Shown: one piece after another, positions 1 to 9,275 of the stretch | How positions within the stretch are numbered: position 1 is the stretch's first letter | Layout: every line of letters begins with the position of its first letter | Assembly: GCA_942493145.1 (NCBI GenBank) | Contig: OW818679.1 | Location: 1,240,001-1,304,000 of the forward strand | Length of the DNA: 64,000 nt | Direction: 5' to 3' | Source of the DNA: ENR-C20 sp942493145 | Lineage (GTDB): Bacteria; Bacillota; Clostridia; Acetivibrionales; DTU013 | Notes under the pieces: model-generated | What the model was told of the DNA's origin: nothing | Database searches by the model: none | The model's input: only the letters and a program-made list of their open reading frames with translations | Position numbers and translations under genes: made by a program

Positions 1-1040
1 GTTCCTATTGAAGCGAATAGTCCTACAGCTAACGTACCGAATGAACCACATATTCCATGAACGGCAATTGCACCCACAGGATCATCTGCATGGAACTTGT
101 CTAAAAGCTCAACTCCCAATACTACGAGGATTCCTGCTATGGCACCAATTATAACGGCGCTTCCTGCATTAACATAAGCACAGCCTGCCGTAATTGAAAC
201 CAAGCCTGCAAGGGCACCATTCAATGTCATACTGGGATCCACCTTCCCATACCTTACCTGGGTGAATAGTGCACTGACAAGGCCGCCGGCCGCCGCTGCA
301 AGATTCGTTGTGACTACGATATGAGCAATGCTTCCATCCATTCCGTTCAATGCGCTGCCAGGATTAAAGCCGAACCAGCCAAACCAGAGTATAAAAGCGC
401 CGAGCGCAGCAAGTGGCATACTGTGACCATGAATGACATTGATCGATCCATCCTTCTTGTACTTGCCCAACCTTGGTCCAAGAACAATTACCGCCGCAAG
501 GGAAGCCCATCCACCTACTGAATGAACTGCTGCAGAACCGGCAAAATCCAGCATACCCATTTTTGCAAAAATACCTTCCGGATTCCAGACCATATGGCCG
601 GCTATAGGGTAGACGAGTGCCGTAGCCAAAAAGCTGAACACCATATATGGCAGAAACTTCATTCTCTCTGCGACAGCACCTGATACAATTGTAGCAACAG
701 CAACAGCAAACGCCGCCTGAAACATCCAGTAAACCTCAACGGGCAAACCAAATTGTGAAAGCATGGGAAGATTCTCCATTGATCCCATCAGAAAAAAACC
801 TGTAGACCCGAATATACCAAACTTGCTTACGCCATACATTATTCCGAATCCAACAGCCCAATAACCCAACAGACCGGAGCAGCAATCGATAAAAACCTTC
901 ATAATGATATTAAGTGAGTTTTTCGCTCTTACAAAGCCTGCTTCCAGCATTGCAAAGCCAGCTTCCATAAAAAACACCAGAGCAGCTGCCACCAGTACCC
1001 ATACTGTATTCAGGCCGAAGCCAACATTTTGAATGTCCAT
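1..1040 (-). CDS. amt: Ammonium transporter (Amt/MEP/Rh family), C-terminus cut by window edge
   Basis: This is a membrane channel for ammonium uptake. Reading the minus strand from ATG at 1040 gives an open frame of 346 codons running off the window start. It shows the Amt pattern: an N-terminal segment with FFMEAGFAMLEAG, then FAGSAAVHSVGGW, which carries the first pore histidine, then WFGFNPGSALNG, and near the edge GAIAVHGICG with the second pore histidine. The roughly 400-residue family length means only the last helices are missing. AGGTGTGGA just before the ATG is a plausible ribosome binding site. The gene diverges from an ANTAR regulator and carries a long leader with an intrinsic terminator, suggesting control by antitermination. 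A PII gene often follows amt but would lie outside the window. Confidence 0.95.
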   Translation of the reverse strand, partial: MDIQNVGFGLNTVWVLVAAALVFFMEAGFAMLEAGFVRAKNSLNIIMKVFIDCCSGLLGYWAVGFGIMYGVSKFGIFGSTGFFLMGSMENLPMLSQFGLPVEVYWMFQAAFAVAVATIVSGAVAERMKFLPYMVFSFLATALVYPIAGHMVWNPEGIFAKMGMLDFAGSAAVHSVGGWASLAAVIVLGPRLGKYKKDGSINVIHGHSMPLAALGAFILWFGWFGFNPGSALNGMDGSIAHIVVTTNLAAAAGGLVSALFTQVRYGKVDPSMTLNGALAGLVSITAGCAYVNAGSAVIIGAIAGILVVLGVELLDKFHADDPVGAIAVHGICGSFGTLAVGLFASIG

Positions 1041-1114
1041 TCCACACCTCTTATAAGTATTAATTTTGTGTAATTCAATCCAACTTACGAAAAGTATCTT
1101 TTTGAAAAAAGACA

Positions 1115-1160
1115 CAAAAAAACCCCGTAAGCATTATTAATAAATGCCTACAGGGTTGCA
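1115..1160 (-). terminator. Intrinsic terminator in the amt leader (attenuator)
   Basis: On the minus strand AACCCTGTAGGCATT pairs with AATGCTTACGGGGTT across a short AT loop. Two G-U pairs are needed, and a run of seven T follows. It sits about 75 nt before the amt start and points towards it, so it would stop transcription before amt unless prevented. This is a leader attenuator, not a gene-end terminator, because no gene precedes it on this strand. Confidence 0.8.
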
Positions 1161-1238
1161 CCACCCAAACAATCAATACACTCATGGTACTGATAATATT
1201 ATCTATTAAACCGATAATGGACAACAGCGTCGATTACC
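1157..1238 (-). promoter_or_regulatory. Tandem hairpins in amt leader, candidate ANTAR antitermination target
   Basis: Three hairpins precede the terminator on the minus strand. The first (1238-1213) has a 6-bp stem GGTAAT/ATTATC, a C-C mismatch, GAC/GTC and a six-base loop GCTGTT. The second (1194-1172) is an 8-bp stem ATCAGTAC/GTATTGAT with a 7-base loop. The third is GGGT/ACCC with six-base loop GGTGCA, and its 3' arm lies inside the terminator stem, so the two are mutually exclusive. Known ANTAR targets are paired stems with hexaloops having A at position 1 and G at position 4. Both hexaloops here have G at 4 but G, not A, at 1. The assignment is therefore tentative. Confidence 0.5.
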
Positions 1239-1409
1239 AAATAATATTATATATGAACTGGAACACTAAATCAAGAATAGTTCTTCCATTTGTGCTTTCA
1301 TTCGACTGGCTTTTCTGTTATATTTTATATGAGTATTTATTGTGTAGTTCAATTTGATAGTTGGCTGAAAGGCAACATGCATAAGACAAATTCGGAAGGC
1401 GGTTGATAT

Positions 1410-2012
1410 ATGTCAGGAGAAAAATATATTGTAGCAGCTGCAGAAAACCCGCTGCAAATATCAATTCGCAACATGCTGAATCCGAGTGGTTACACCTATC
1501 TGGCAAACTGCAATGACGGTGTGACGCTTTTGAGGCTCGTCAGGAGCTTTAATCCTGATTTCATAGTTGTTGATATGGGGTTGTTCACAGCAGAGCTCAT
1601 AAACACCCTTGAAACCATTGATGATGAAATGCTGTGCGCATGCATTATATTGGGCGATTCCAGTGTCAGCTCGGTTTCAGCCCTGGTCGAAAAATCACGT
1701 GCCATCACCTTCTGCTCCAGGATAGCAGGCAGGGACATCCTTTTGCTGACAGTGGAGATGGCAAATTTGAACTTTAAAAGGGTTGCGGTTCTGGACAAAA
1801 AGCTCAGGGACATGACAGAAAACTTTGAAAGCCGCAAGCTGGTAGACCGTGCCAAGCGCATCCTCATGGAACGTGAAGGCATGACGGAAAATGAAGCATA
1901 TGAAAGAATGAGAAACAAGAGCATGGACAGCAGGATGTCCATGAAAGCAATGGCAGAAGCAATAATATTCACATACGATTTGACCGAAAAAAAGAGAAGT
2001 AAAGAAAAATAA
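1410..2012 (+). CDS. ANTAR-domain RNA-binding response regulator, receiver-like
   Basis: This is a 200-residue protein with an N-terminal receiver-like domain (about 5-120) and a C-terminal ANTAR domain (about 130-187), where LVDRAKRILMEREGM and AYERMRNKSMDSRMSM are typical. ANTAR proteins bind tandem RNA hairpins and prevent transcription termination. An aspartate at residue 55 (FIVVDMG) could be the phosphorylation site, but the acidic pair expected near the N-terminus is replaced by AAAENP, so phosphorylation may be lost. ATG at 1410 is preceded by GGAAGGCGG. In clostridia such regulators sit beside nitrogen genes (for example NitR next to glnA). Here the gene diverges from amt, whose leader has a fitting structure. 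No histidine kinase is adjacent. Confidence 0.9.
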   Translation: MSGEKYIVAAAENPLQISIRNMLNPSGYTYLANCNDGVTLLRLVRSFNPDFIVVDMGLFTAELINTLETIDDEMLCACIILGDSSVSSVSALVEKSRAITFCSRIAGRDILLLTVEMANLNFKRVAVLDKKLRDMTENFESRKLVDRAKRILMEREGMTENEAYERMRNKSMDSRMSMKAMAEAIIFTYDLTEKKRSKEK

Positions 2013-2038
2013 TTTATACAAAGTGGGAGTTGAGAAAG

Positions 2039-3140
2039 TTGCTGGAATTTGATGAATACAAACTGGAAATTGACATTCTACAAAAAGCAATAGACGAAAT
2101 GGGGGCTTCACTTTGACGTCGCCAGGATGAACGTCGAAATAGAAGAACTGGAACAAAAGGCTGCAGAACCTGGATTTTGGGACAACATGGAGGTTTCGCA
2201 GAAGATTTTGCAAAAAACCAAGAATCTGAAGACGAAAGTTGAAAAATTCCTGAAAATGAAGGCAGATTGTGATGATCTGAGGACACTGAATGACCTTGGG
2301 TTGGAAGAGCAGGATGCCAGTGTTATAAATGAGATTGGAGAAGGTCTTGCAAAGCTGAGTGCTCAAGTTGAGAAACTGAGGCTGGAAACCCTTCTTACCA
2401 AACCATACGACAAAAACAATGCTTTCCTTACCCTCCATGCCGGCGCAGGGGGGACAGAAGCCCAGGACTGGGTCGAGATGCTTCTGCGCATGTATACTCG
2501 TTGGGCGGAAAAGCATGAATTCACTGTCAATATAATGGATATGCTGGATGGTGATGAAGCGGGAGTCAAAAGCGTAACAATAAATATAATCGGTGAAAAC
2601 GCTTATGGTTATATGCGCTCCGAAAAGGGAGTCCACCGTCTTGTCAGGATATCACCATTCGATTCATCCGGCAGAAGGCATACCTCATTTGCATCTGCAG
2701 ATGTCATGCCGGAGCTTGATGACGAAATCAAGATAGAAATCAGCCCGGATGATCTGAAAATGGATGTCTTCAGGGCAAGTGGAGCAGGCGGTCAGCATAT
2801 AAACAAAACCTCTTCGGCCGTAAGGTTGACACATATACCGACAGGTGTTGTAGTATCCTGTCAGACTGAGAGGTCGCAGTTCCAGAACAAGGACAATGCC
2901 ATGAAGATGCTGAAGGCAAAGCTTATGGCCATTAAGGAACGGGAACAGAAGGAAAAGATCGAGGACATCAAGGGCGTTCAGATGGATATTGCATGGGGAA
3001 GCCAGATAAGATCATATGTATTCTGCCCGTACACACTTGTGAAGGACCACCGCACAAACGCTGAAATGGGCGATGTAGGAGCTGTTATGGACGGAGAAAT
3101 CGATAAATTCATAAACGCATATCTTGCCAGCGGTATTTAA
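2039..3140 (+). CDS. prfB: Peptide chain release factor 2, with programmed +1 frameshift
   Basis: RF2 reads UGA and UAA stop codons and triggers peptide release. The gene starts with TTG at 2039 (GGGAG nine bases upstream). It runs 25 codons to CTT TGA C at 2111-2117 and continues in the +1 frame from 2115 to 3140, giving 366 residues. The slip site CTTTGAC and the G-rich SD-like GGGGG at 2101-2105 form the conserved autoregulatory frameshift: when RF2 is scarce, ribosomes pause at the in-frame UGA and shift. SPF (205-207), which recognises the stop codon, and GGQ (250-252), which drives hydrolysis, fall at the same residue numbers as in E. coli RF2. Without the shift the downstream frame would seem to begin at ATG 2127. 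Confidence 0.97.
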
Positions 3141-3152
3141 GTTTACGGGAAA

Positions 3153-3182
3153 GGGGACACACCTCTGGCGAGGAATGTTCCC
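3153..3182. repeat. REP-like hairpin between prfB and sirtuin gene
   Basis: GGGGACA pairs with TGTTCCC (one G-U), enclosing CCTC/GAGG around a TGGC loop. The element begins with the AAAGGGGACA head also seen at 54750 and, as a half element, at 22090. It lies between the prfB stop and the sirtuin start, with no T-run, so it is unlikely to be a strong terminator. Confidence 0.55.
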
Positions 3183-3197
3183 AAACAGGGTGATGAC

Positions 3198-3965
3198 ATG
3201 GAGCGGAACAGCAAAGTAGAAGGTCTTATTGACAGAGTTGCCGGACTTATGGGCAACTCCAGGAACATAGTCGCTTTTACAGGCGCAGGTGCCTCTACTG
3301 AAAGCGATATCCCCGATTTCCGATCAAATAAGGGAAGCTTCAATAGCATAGAAAAGACATATGGCTATCAGCCTGAAGTACTTCTCAGCTACAGCTTTTT
3401 TCTTAAGCACCCCGCTGTCTTTTATGATTACTATAAGAAAAACATGCTGTTCCTCAGGGCAATGCCGAACAACTGCCATAAGGCACTGGCAAAGCTGGAA
3501 AAGGACGGGAGGCTGAAGGCGGTCGTGACTCAGAACATTGATGGCCTTCACCAGGCTGCGGGTTCGGAAAGCGTCCTGGAGCTCCATGGCAGTGTCAGCA
3601 GGAACTACTGTATGGACTGCGGCAGGAAGTACAGCCTCGAAGAGCTGGTCGCAATTGAAGGAGAAGTACCGCGGTGCGGTTCATGCAATGGTATCATCAG
3701 GCCGGACGTGGTAATGTACGAGGAGACGCTGGATGAGGGGATACTTGGCAAGTCGGTTTCGGCTATAACAAAGGCAGATGTCCTGATTGTGATCGGCTCC
3801 AGCCTTGTTGTATACCCTGCAGCCGGACTTCTCAATTACTACGGAGGAGAAAAGCTCATACTGATAAACAGAGATCCGACTCCCTTTGACGGGAAGGCGG
3901 ATCTGGTCATAAACGGAAGTGCAGGAGAGATTCTTAAAGAAGTCATGGACAGGATTGTTTCCTGA
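3198..3965 (+). CDS. cobB: NAD-dependent protein deacylase, sirtuin (Sir2/CobB family)
   Basis: This 255-residue sirtuin removes acyl groups from lysines using NAD. The NAD-binding motif GAGASTESDIPDFR is at 29-42, TQNIDGLH at 111-118, and the catalytic histidine is in LELHGS (H130). Four zinc cysteines (138, 141, 160, 163) are intact, and VIGSSLVVYPAAGL near the C-terminus completes the Rossmann fold. Length is normal for the class. The Ala/Tyr/Arg pattern of SirT5-like desuccinylases is not obvious, so deacetylation is the default guess. It follows prfB by 57 bp on the same strand and overlaps the convergent AI-2E permease gene by 23 bp at the 3' end. Confidence 0.95.
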   Translation: MERNSKVEGLIDRVAGLMGNSRNIVAFTGAGASTESDIPDFRSNKGSFNSIEKTYGYQPEVLLSYSFFLKHPAVFYDYYKKNMLFLRAMPNNCHKALAKLEKDGRLKAVVTQNIDGLHQAAGSESVLELHGSVSRNYCMDCGRKYSLEELVAIEGEVPRCGSCNGIIRPDVVMYEETLDEGILGKSVSAITKADVLIVIGSSLVVYPAAGLLNYYGGEKLILINRDPTPFDGKADLVINGSAGEILKEVMDRIVS

Positions 3966-5028
3966 GCTGGTAAAGCTTGCGGAAGTTCTTTATAAGTACC
4001 TTGAGCACCGCATATACGGGAACAGCTATCAGCATGCCTATAAAACCTGCCACTGAGGCTGCAGCCAACAGAACAATAATAAATGTGAGGGGATGAATAT
4101 TCATCCTCTTTCCCATTATCTGAGGGGAAATAAGATTGCCTTCCAGCTGCTGTGCAATTACAATGACAATTATCACCTTCAAAGCCATCAGGGGATTTAC
4201 GGTCAATCCAATAAGGACTGCTGGTATTGCTCCAATGAAGGCTCCCAGGATAGGGATGAATGCCGTTATCATAGCGAACAGTGCCAGTATAAGGGCATAA
4301 TCGAGGCCAAGGATAAGGTATGCGATATACAGCAGGGTCCCTATGGTAAGTGCAACGATGGCCTGGCCGATTATATAGACTGATAATGTCTTGTCCACAT
4401 CTTCAATGATTTCTATAGATGCATCCCTGTGCTTTTCCGGGATGAGGTTCTGCAGGTTTTTGTAGAAAAGCCGGTCATCCTTAAGTAAATAGAAAAGTAT
4501 GAAGGGCACTATTATAAGGACTGTGGCTATGTTTGCAACGGCAGATACACTGCCTATAACGCTCTGGGTAAGGAAGGGGACCACTTTCTCCAGTGTCGTG
4601 GAGATCTGCTGGTTTATTTGCTCTATAGGAACATAGTCAGATATGAAATCGAGTTTTCCGCTATTAAAGAATTCAATTGTTTTCTGGCTTGCAAGATCAA
4701 TAAATTCAGGCAGGTCTGTTACCAGCTCTTTAACCTGGGTCGCTACCATGACTCCGGTACTGCCGCTGATTACAGCCATCAGCACGAGAAGCAAAATGAA
4801 AATTATCAATATGGATAGCGACGCGGGTATCCTGATTTTCACCAGAAGCCTGTGCAAAGGACGCAGCAGATAGTAAAGCAGCACGGAAATCAGTATGGGC
4901 AGAAATATTGCAGCGATGATATTCCTGAAGGGTATCAGGAAATAGTCTATCTTTCCAAACAAGTATATATTGACAAGTATCAGGAGCAATCCGAGCATAT
5001 ATTTGAAAAATTTGTGTTTGTACCACAT
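3943..5028 (-). CDS. AI-2E family / PerM-type membrane permease
   Basis: A 361-residue polytopic membrane protein of the AI-2E transporter family (former UPF0118/DUF20, including YhhT, TqsA and PerM). It has two N-terminal helices in residues 8-65, a helix near 70-90, a soluble central stretch (about 100-160) and a hydrophobic C-terminal half with the family signature FIPILGAFIGAIPAVLIGL. Members export quorum signals or, in halophiles, act as Na+/H+ antiporters, so the substrate here is unknown. The ATG at 5028 faces cca across a 270-bp spacer. The gene ends inside the sirtuin gene (antiparallel overlap). Confidence 0.88.
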   Translation of the reverse strand: MWYKHKFFKYMLGLLLILVNIYLFGKIDYFLIPFRNIIAAIFLPILISVLLYYLLRPLHRLLVKIRIPASLSILIIFILLLVLMAVISGSTGVMVATQVKELVTDLPEFIDLASQKTIEFFNSGKLDFISDYVPIEQINQQISTTLEKVVPFLTQSVIGSVSAVANIATVLIIVPFILFYLLKDDRLFYKNLQNLIPEKHRDASIEIIEDVDKTLSVYIIGQAIVALTIGTLLYIAYLILGLDYALILALFAMITAFIPILGAFIGAIPAVLIGLTVNPLMALKVIIVIVIAQQLEGNLISPQIMGKRMNIHPLTFIIVLLAAASVAGFIGMLIAVPVYAVLKVLIKNFRKLYQLRKQSCP

Positions 5029-5301
5029 TATATTTACGTACCGTCCTTTTCGATTAATCAGCCTGTTATAGTTTAATACGGATATTATTAATTATTGTCT
5101 TTCAACATTGTATTGTATTTTTACATGCATGTTAATTATACCATATAATGCAGTTAAATACATAGAGCGGGGAATGTCTGAACGGGGAATGTCTGAAGAG
5201 AATTGTCCAACAGAAAAACAGAATGGAAAGTTGAGTATATAAGATACGCAATTTTTGATAGAATAAATATATCAAAAACCCGTCAGAAAAGGAGAAACCG
5301 G

Positions 5302-6642
5302 ATGGAATTAAGAATCAACCTTCCAACGGTAGTTAAAGATATAATCAGGACACTTAATGCAGCAGGATTTGATGCATATGCTGTGGGAGGCTGTGTAAGG
5401 GATTCGGTTCTGGGATTGTTGCCTGGAGATTGGGATGTGGCCACCTCAGCGGTTCCCCTGCAGGTTAAGGGCTTGTTTGAAAAGACTGTGGATACGGGCA
5501 TAAAGCATGGCACAGTAACGGTAATCATCGACGGCGAAGGCTTTGAAGTTACGACCTTCAGATTGGATGGGGCTTATGAGGATTTCCGCCACCCATCTGA
5601 AGTTATTTTTTCAAGCTCACTGGAAGAGGACCTTTCACGCAGGGATTTCACAATGAATGCAATGGCATGGCATCCGGACATGGGCATCAGGGATCCTTTT
5701 GGTGGTATGAGGGATATCAGCCTCGGAATCATCAGGACAGTTGGTGCAGCCGGGGCAAGGTTCCGCGAAGACGCACTGCGGATGCTCAGGGCTGTGCGTT
5801 TTTCTGCACGCTTCGGCTTTACGCTCCAGGATGATGTCCTTAAAGGGATGACTGATAATAGCAGCCTTATTGAAAAAATAAGCTGTGAACGCATCAGAGA
5901 AGAGCTTACGGGCATACTGGTCTCCGACCGGCCTGAAAGACTGTCGCTGCTTATGGATACAGGTATTTTGCACCACATCCTGCCTGAGGTTGAGAACTGT
6001 TTCAAAACACCTCAAAACAACCCTTACCATGTATTTAATGTCGGAGAACACTCATTGGTAGCAGCAGCCTCAATCAAAAACGACCCGTGCCTCAGATGGA
6101 CCATGCTGATGCATGATATCGGCAAGCCACGGACCTGGACCACTGATGAAAAAGGCATTGACCATTTTCACGGACACACAGTATCCAGCATTGAACTGGC
6201 AACTGCAATAATGGACAGGCTGAAGTTCGACAATAAAAGCATCAGAAGGATCATCAAGCTTATAAAATATCATGACACCTTCATCAAGCCTACATGCGTA
6301 GATATGAGGAAGGCTGTTTCAATCATCGGCAGAGATGATTTCCCGGACCTCCTGAAGGTCAAGATCGCAGATAAAATGGCACAGAGTCCTCAATTCAGAG
6401 AAAAGGGACTTGATTATGTCAAAAGGCTTGGATTCCTTTATGAGGAGACCATCAAGGGCAAATGCTGCACAAGCCTTGGTGAACTTGAAATTGACGGCCA
6501 TGACCTCATAGAACAGGGCTTTGAAGAAGGACGGCGCTTAAAGGAGATACTTGACCAGCTTTTGTCTATTGTGATCGAAGATCCAAATCTTAATAAAAGG
6601 TTAAAGCTTATAGAAATTGCACAAGAATTACGGAACATATAA
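5302..6642 (+). CDS. cca: CCA tRNA nucleotidyltransferase with HD domain
   Basis: Adds or repairs the 3' CCA of tRNAs; the HD domain may give phosphohydrolase activity. At 446 residues it has the class II nucleotidyltransferase core: GGCVRD (29-34), catalytic carboxylates in GDWDVATSA (D43, D45), RRDFTMNAMA, DPFGG and RFREDALRMLRAVRF. An HD domain follows, with HDIGKP and DHFHGHT. The start is ATG 5302 with AAAAGGAG seven bases upstream; the frame stays open to 5203 but without a ribosome site. Poly(A) polymerase is related, but the overall pattern fits CCA-adding enzymes of clostridia. Confidence 0.93.
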   Translation: MELRINLPTVVKDIIRTLNAAGFDAYAVGGCVRDSVLGLLPGDWDVATSAVPLQVKGLFEKTVDTGIKHGTVTVIIDGEGFEVTTFRLDGAYEDFRHPSEVIFSSSLEEDLSRRDFTMNAMAWHPDMGIRDPFGGMRDISLGIIRTVGAAGARFREDALRMLRAVRFSARFGFTLQDDVLKGMTDNSSLIEKISCERIREELTGILVSDRPERLSLLMDTGILHHILPEVENCFKTPQNNPYHVFNVGEHSLVAAASIKNDPCLRWTMLMHDIGKPRTWTTDEKGIDHFHGHTVSSIELATAIMDRLKFDNKSIRRIIKLIKYHDTFIKPTCVDMRKAVSIIGRDDFPDLLKVKIADKMAQSPQFREKGLDYVKRLGFLYEETIKGKCCTSLGELEIDGHDLIEQGFEEGRRLKEILDQLLSIVIEDPNLNKRLKLIEIAQELRNI

Positions 6643-6721
6643 AATATTCCTCCGTCATAATGTATGTGTTAAGAATGTGTTTAATGGAGTGGCACATTCA
6701 TTTATGAGTGGAGGGTTTATT

Positions 6722-9073
6722 ATGAAAACGAAAAGGTTCACATCAATGGCGATGGTAATGGTTTTTTCCATTACATTGCTCATGGGCTCAGTTGTAAATG
6801 CAGAGGAACTGAGTGCAGAAAAGATCAATCTGATGAAGGCAGCCGGTGAAATATTGCCTGGGACTACAACAGGGCAACAGGTCACTGAAGAATCGGTAAA
6901 GATTAAAAGTGCAGAAGCAACTGAAATTGCTTTGAAATTCCTGGAGAATTCTTCAAACTACAACACCGGCAGCACAAATTTCTTTCAAACCTATGGTTCT
7001 TTCGGAAAACCTGCATGGAGTATAGATTTTAACTACAAGCAGTCACCCGGCGGTAATGCGAATGTCGTTGTAAATGCAGATACCGGAGAGGTCATGGGCT
7101 TTAACGTCTGGTATTACAACAATGGCAGGCAGAATTACATAGCAGCCTATACACGGGCTGAGGCAGCTAAATTTGCAGAAGCATTCCTTAAGGAAAAGAT
7201 AGGAATTGATCCATCTCAATTTGAACTGCAGCCTGAAGACCCATATGCCAATACATACAAGACCGGTGGAGTCAAGGAAATGGTTGGCTATTATTACAAC
7301 TACATCCGGAAGATCAACGGCATATTGGTGCCAGGTGATACAATAAGCGTAAATGTGGACGGAACAACGGGAGTGGTTACAAGCTTTAACCGTAATCCCT
7401 CGTCATTGGACATGGAAAAGCTACCGTCAACAAAAGGAATAATGACAGCTGAACAGGCAATGGAGAAATACAAATCCGTTCTTGGAATGAGCCTGCAGTA
7501 TATGACCATATATGGGGACTATACCTATGGAACATCCAAGCCCAAAGTCATGCTCGCTTATGTTCCATCCAACTATATTGACAATATGGATTCTACTTCC
7601 GGCACCGGCATTGCATACGACGGAACCGAAACAGTTCTTGAAAACAATGCACTTTCACAGCTCTATAATAACCCGGTGCCTATGAAAGCAGGAGCAGTCC
7701 TTCCTGCAGGAGTAAAGACACATGAAGAGGCGGCTGCCTTAGCTGAAAAATACAAAAAGCTTGCTGAAGGTATCCTCGGAGTTTCTTTTGAAACGGACAA
7801 CACACAGCAGAATATGAAGAACTATTATGAGCAGAATGACATGTGGTCCTACAACTGGTATAAGAATTCAGCAGAATCCAACTACAGCTTTTATATCTCC
7901 ATAAGCAAGACTACGGGGAGCATAACCAACCTGAGTCTGAGCAAATATTCCTATAGCTATGAAAAAGAAATGTCAATGTCAGGAAGTTCCTATACTGTCA
8001 AGGACAACACCAAATGGATAGACGGAAAGGCAAAAGCCCTTGAAACTGTTAAACAGGTATTGCCGGATTATTACGGCTTCTTTATGGACCAGAATGTGAA
8101 GGAACCTGTTACCAGCGAAGAAGTAAAAAAGACGCAACGAGAATATTATTACAGCTATACCAGGGTTGTCAACGGGATAGTATTCAACAACAACAATATA
8201 GGCATAGGTGTTGACAGGGAGACCGGAGCGGTAACCAATCTGTACTTCAACTGGAGTGACTTTGATTTTCCAAGCCCTGATGCTCTTGTTGCAAAAGACA
8301 CTGCAACCGACAAGTATGTTGCAGGAATCGAAGCCAGGCTGTCTTATTTCCAGAAGAGGACATATGATACCCTGACTTATATGGAAAAAGTAGATCCTGT
8401 TGCCAGACTTGTCTACAACTTCGCAAGAAAGGGTTATGCATATGCCGGGGGTATGTTTGTGAATGCAGTAACCGGTGAACTTATAGACTATAATGGAAAA
8501 GCGATTGTTTCTGTAAACGGCACAGGCACAGGAAACCAAACTATTCCCGAAAGCTGGGCCAAGAGGAGCATCGAGCTTTTGGCAGCACAGGGAATAATCA
8601 GGGAACCTTCGACGGCTGCTGATACCGGTCTTACCAAGGCTGAGGCTGTCAAGATGCTGAGCCTTGCTGCAGGACAGATATATTACTACTATGACTATGC
8701 AACACCTGCTGTTGCTACATTTACAGATGTTCCAAGCGACAATGCATACTTCATATATGTTGAGAACGCTGTAAGGCAAAAGATCATTGAAGGTGACGGT
8801 AAAGTATTCGATGGTGGGCATAAGATTACAAAAGATGAATTTGTTAAGATGCTTGTCAATATGGACGGATATTCAGAGCTTGCCAGGTACCCAGAAATAT
8901 TCAAGCTTGACGGCATGACAACATCAGATTCCGCAAATACCGGATATGTTGCAATCGCCAAGGCACTGGGTTTATTGCCTGTGAAGGATGGAAGCACATA
9001 TGACGGCACAACAGTGGTTACTTTCGGTGAGGCGGCAGATTCACTTTACAAAGCACTGAAATACATCAGATAA
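6722..9073 (+). CDS. Secreted YcdB/YcdC-PepSY repeat protein with C-terminal SLH domains
   Basis: A 783-residue exported protein. Residues 1-30 form a signal peptide (KTKR then a hydrophobic run ending VVNAEE). The middle holds two or more YcdB/YcdC (DUF4901) repeats with PepSY-like pieces such as VVVNADTGEVMGFN, VNVDGTTGVVTSF and IGVDRETGAVTNLYF. The last 170 residues carry SLH modules (WAKRSIELLAAQGII, FTDVPSDNAYFIYVENAV, ITKDEFVKMLVN), which anchor proteins to cell-wall polymers. PepSY-like modules often restrain proteases, but no protease domain is fused here. The start is ATG 6722 with GGAGGG eight bases before; the frame extends upstream into cca without support. A strong terminator follows. 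Confidence 0.88.
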   Translation: MKTKRFTSMAMVMVFSITLLMGSVVNAEELSAEKINLMKAAGEILPGTTTGQQVTEESVKIKSAEATEIALKFLENSSNYNTGSTNFFQTYGSFGKPAWSIDFNYKQSPGGNANVVVNADTGEVMGFNVWYYNNGRQNYIAAYTRAEAAKFAEAFLKEKIGIDPSQFELQPEDPYANTYKTGGVKEMVGYYYNYIRKINGILVPGDTISVNVDGTTGVVTSFNRNPSSLDMEKLPSTKGIMTAEQAMEKYKSVLGMSLQYMTIYGDYTYGTSKPKVMLAYVPSNYIDNMDSTSGTGIAYDGTETVLENNALSQLYNNPVPMKAGAVLPAGVKTHEEAAALAEKYKKLAEGILGVSFETDNTQQNMKNYYEQNDMWSYNWYKNSAESNYSFYISISKTTGSITNLSLSKYSYSYEKEMSMSGSSYTVKDNTKWIDGKAKALETVKQVLPDYYGFFMDQNVKEPVTSEEVKKTQREYYYSYTRVVNGIVFNNNNIGIGVDRETGAVTNLYFNWSDFDFPSPDALVAKDTATDKYVAGIEARLSYFQKRTYDTLTYMEKVDPVARLVYNFARKGYAYAGGMFVNAVTGELIDYNGKAIVSVNGTGTGNQTIPESWAKRSIELLAAQGIIREPSTAADTGLTKAEAVKMLSLAAGQIYYYYDYATPAVATFTDVPSDNAYFIYVENAVRQKIIEGDGKVFDGGHKITKDEFVKMLVNMDGYSELARYPEIFKLDGMTTSDSANTGYVAIAKALGLLPVKDGSTYDGTTVVTFGEAADSLYKALKYIR

Positions 9074-9115
9074 GGTATTGAGCGGTTTACAAATTACACA
9101 TTTTTGCACTTCACG

Positions 9116-9150
9116 GGCAGGCAGAGTATTATGACTCTGCCTGCCTTTTA
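9116..9150 (+). terminator. Intrinsic terminator after the YcdB/SLH gene
   Basis: A perfect 12-bp stem GGCAGGCAGAGT/ACTCTGCCTGCC with a six-base loop, followed by TTTTA. It lies about 40 bp after the stop codon. Confidence 0.92.
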
Positions 9151-9275
9151 CAGTGCGCCCAGCGAGGAACAGCGTCTACTACGGCGGGATTTTTATCAAA
9201 TGAATGTTAATTACCTGAAATAAATGGTAAATACTATAATACTTAAGATATTTTATATCGACAGGGAGGATGAAA

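Noticed and set aside
1695..2636. Long minus-strand open frame across the ANTAR and prfB genes
   Set aside because: It is antisense to two clear genes, has a composition of a shadow frame (rich in F, C, H) and no family resemblance.
7979..8821. 280-codon minus-strand frame inside the YcdB/SLH gene
   Set aside because: Shadow of the plus-strand gene; no ribosome site and no recognisable motif.
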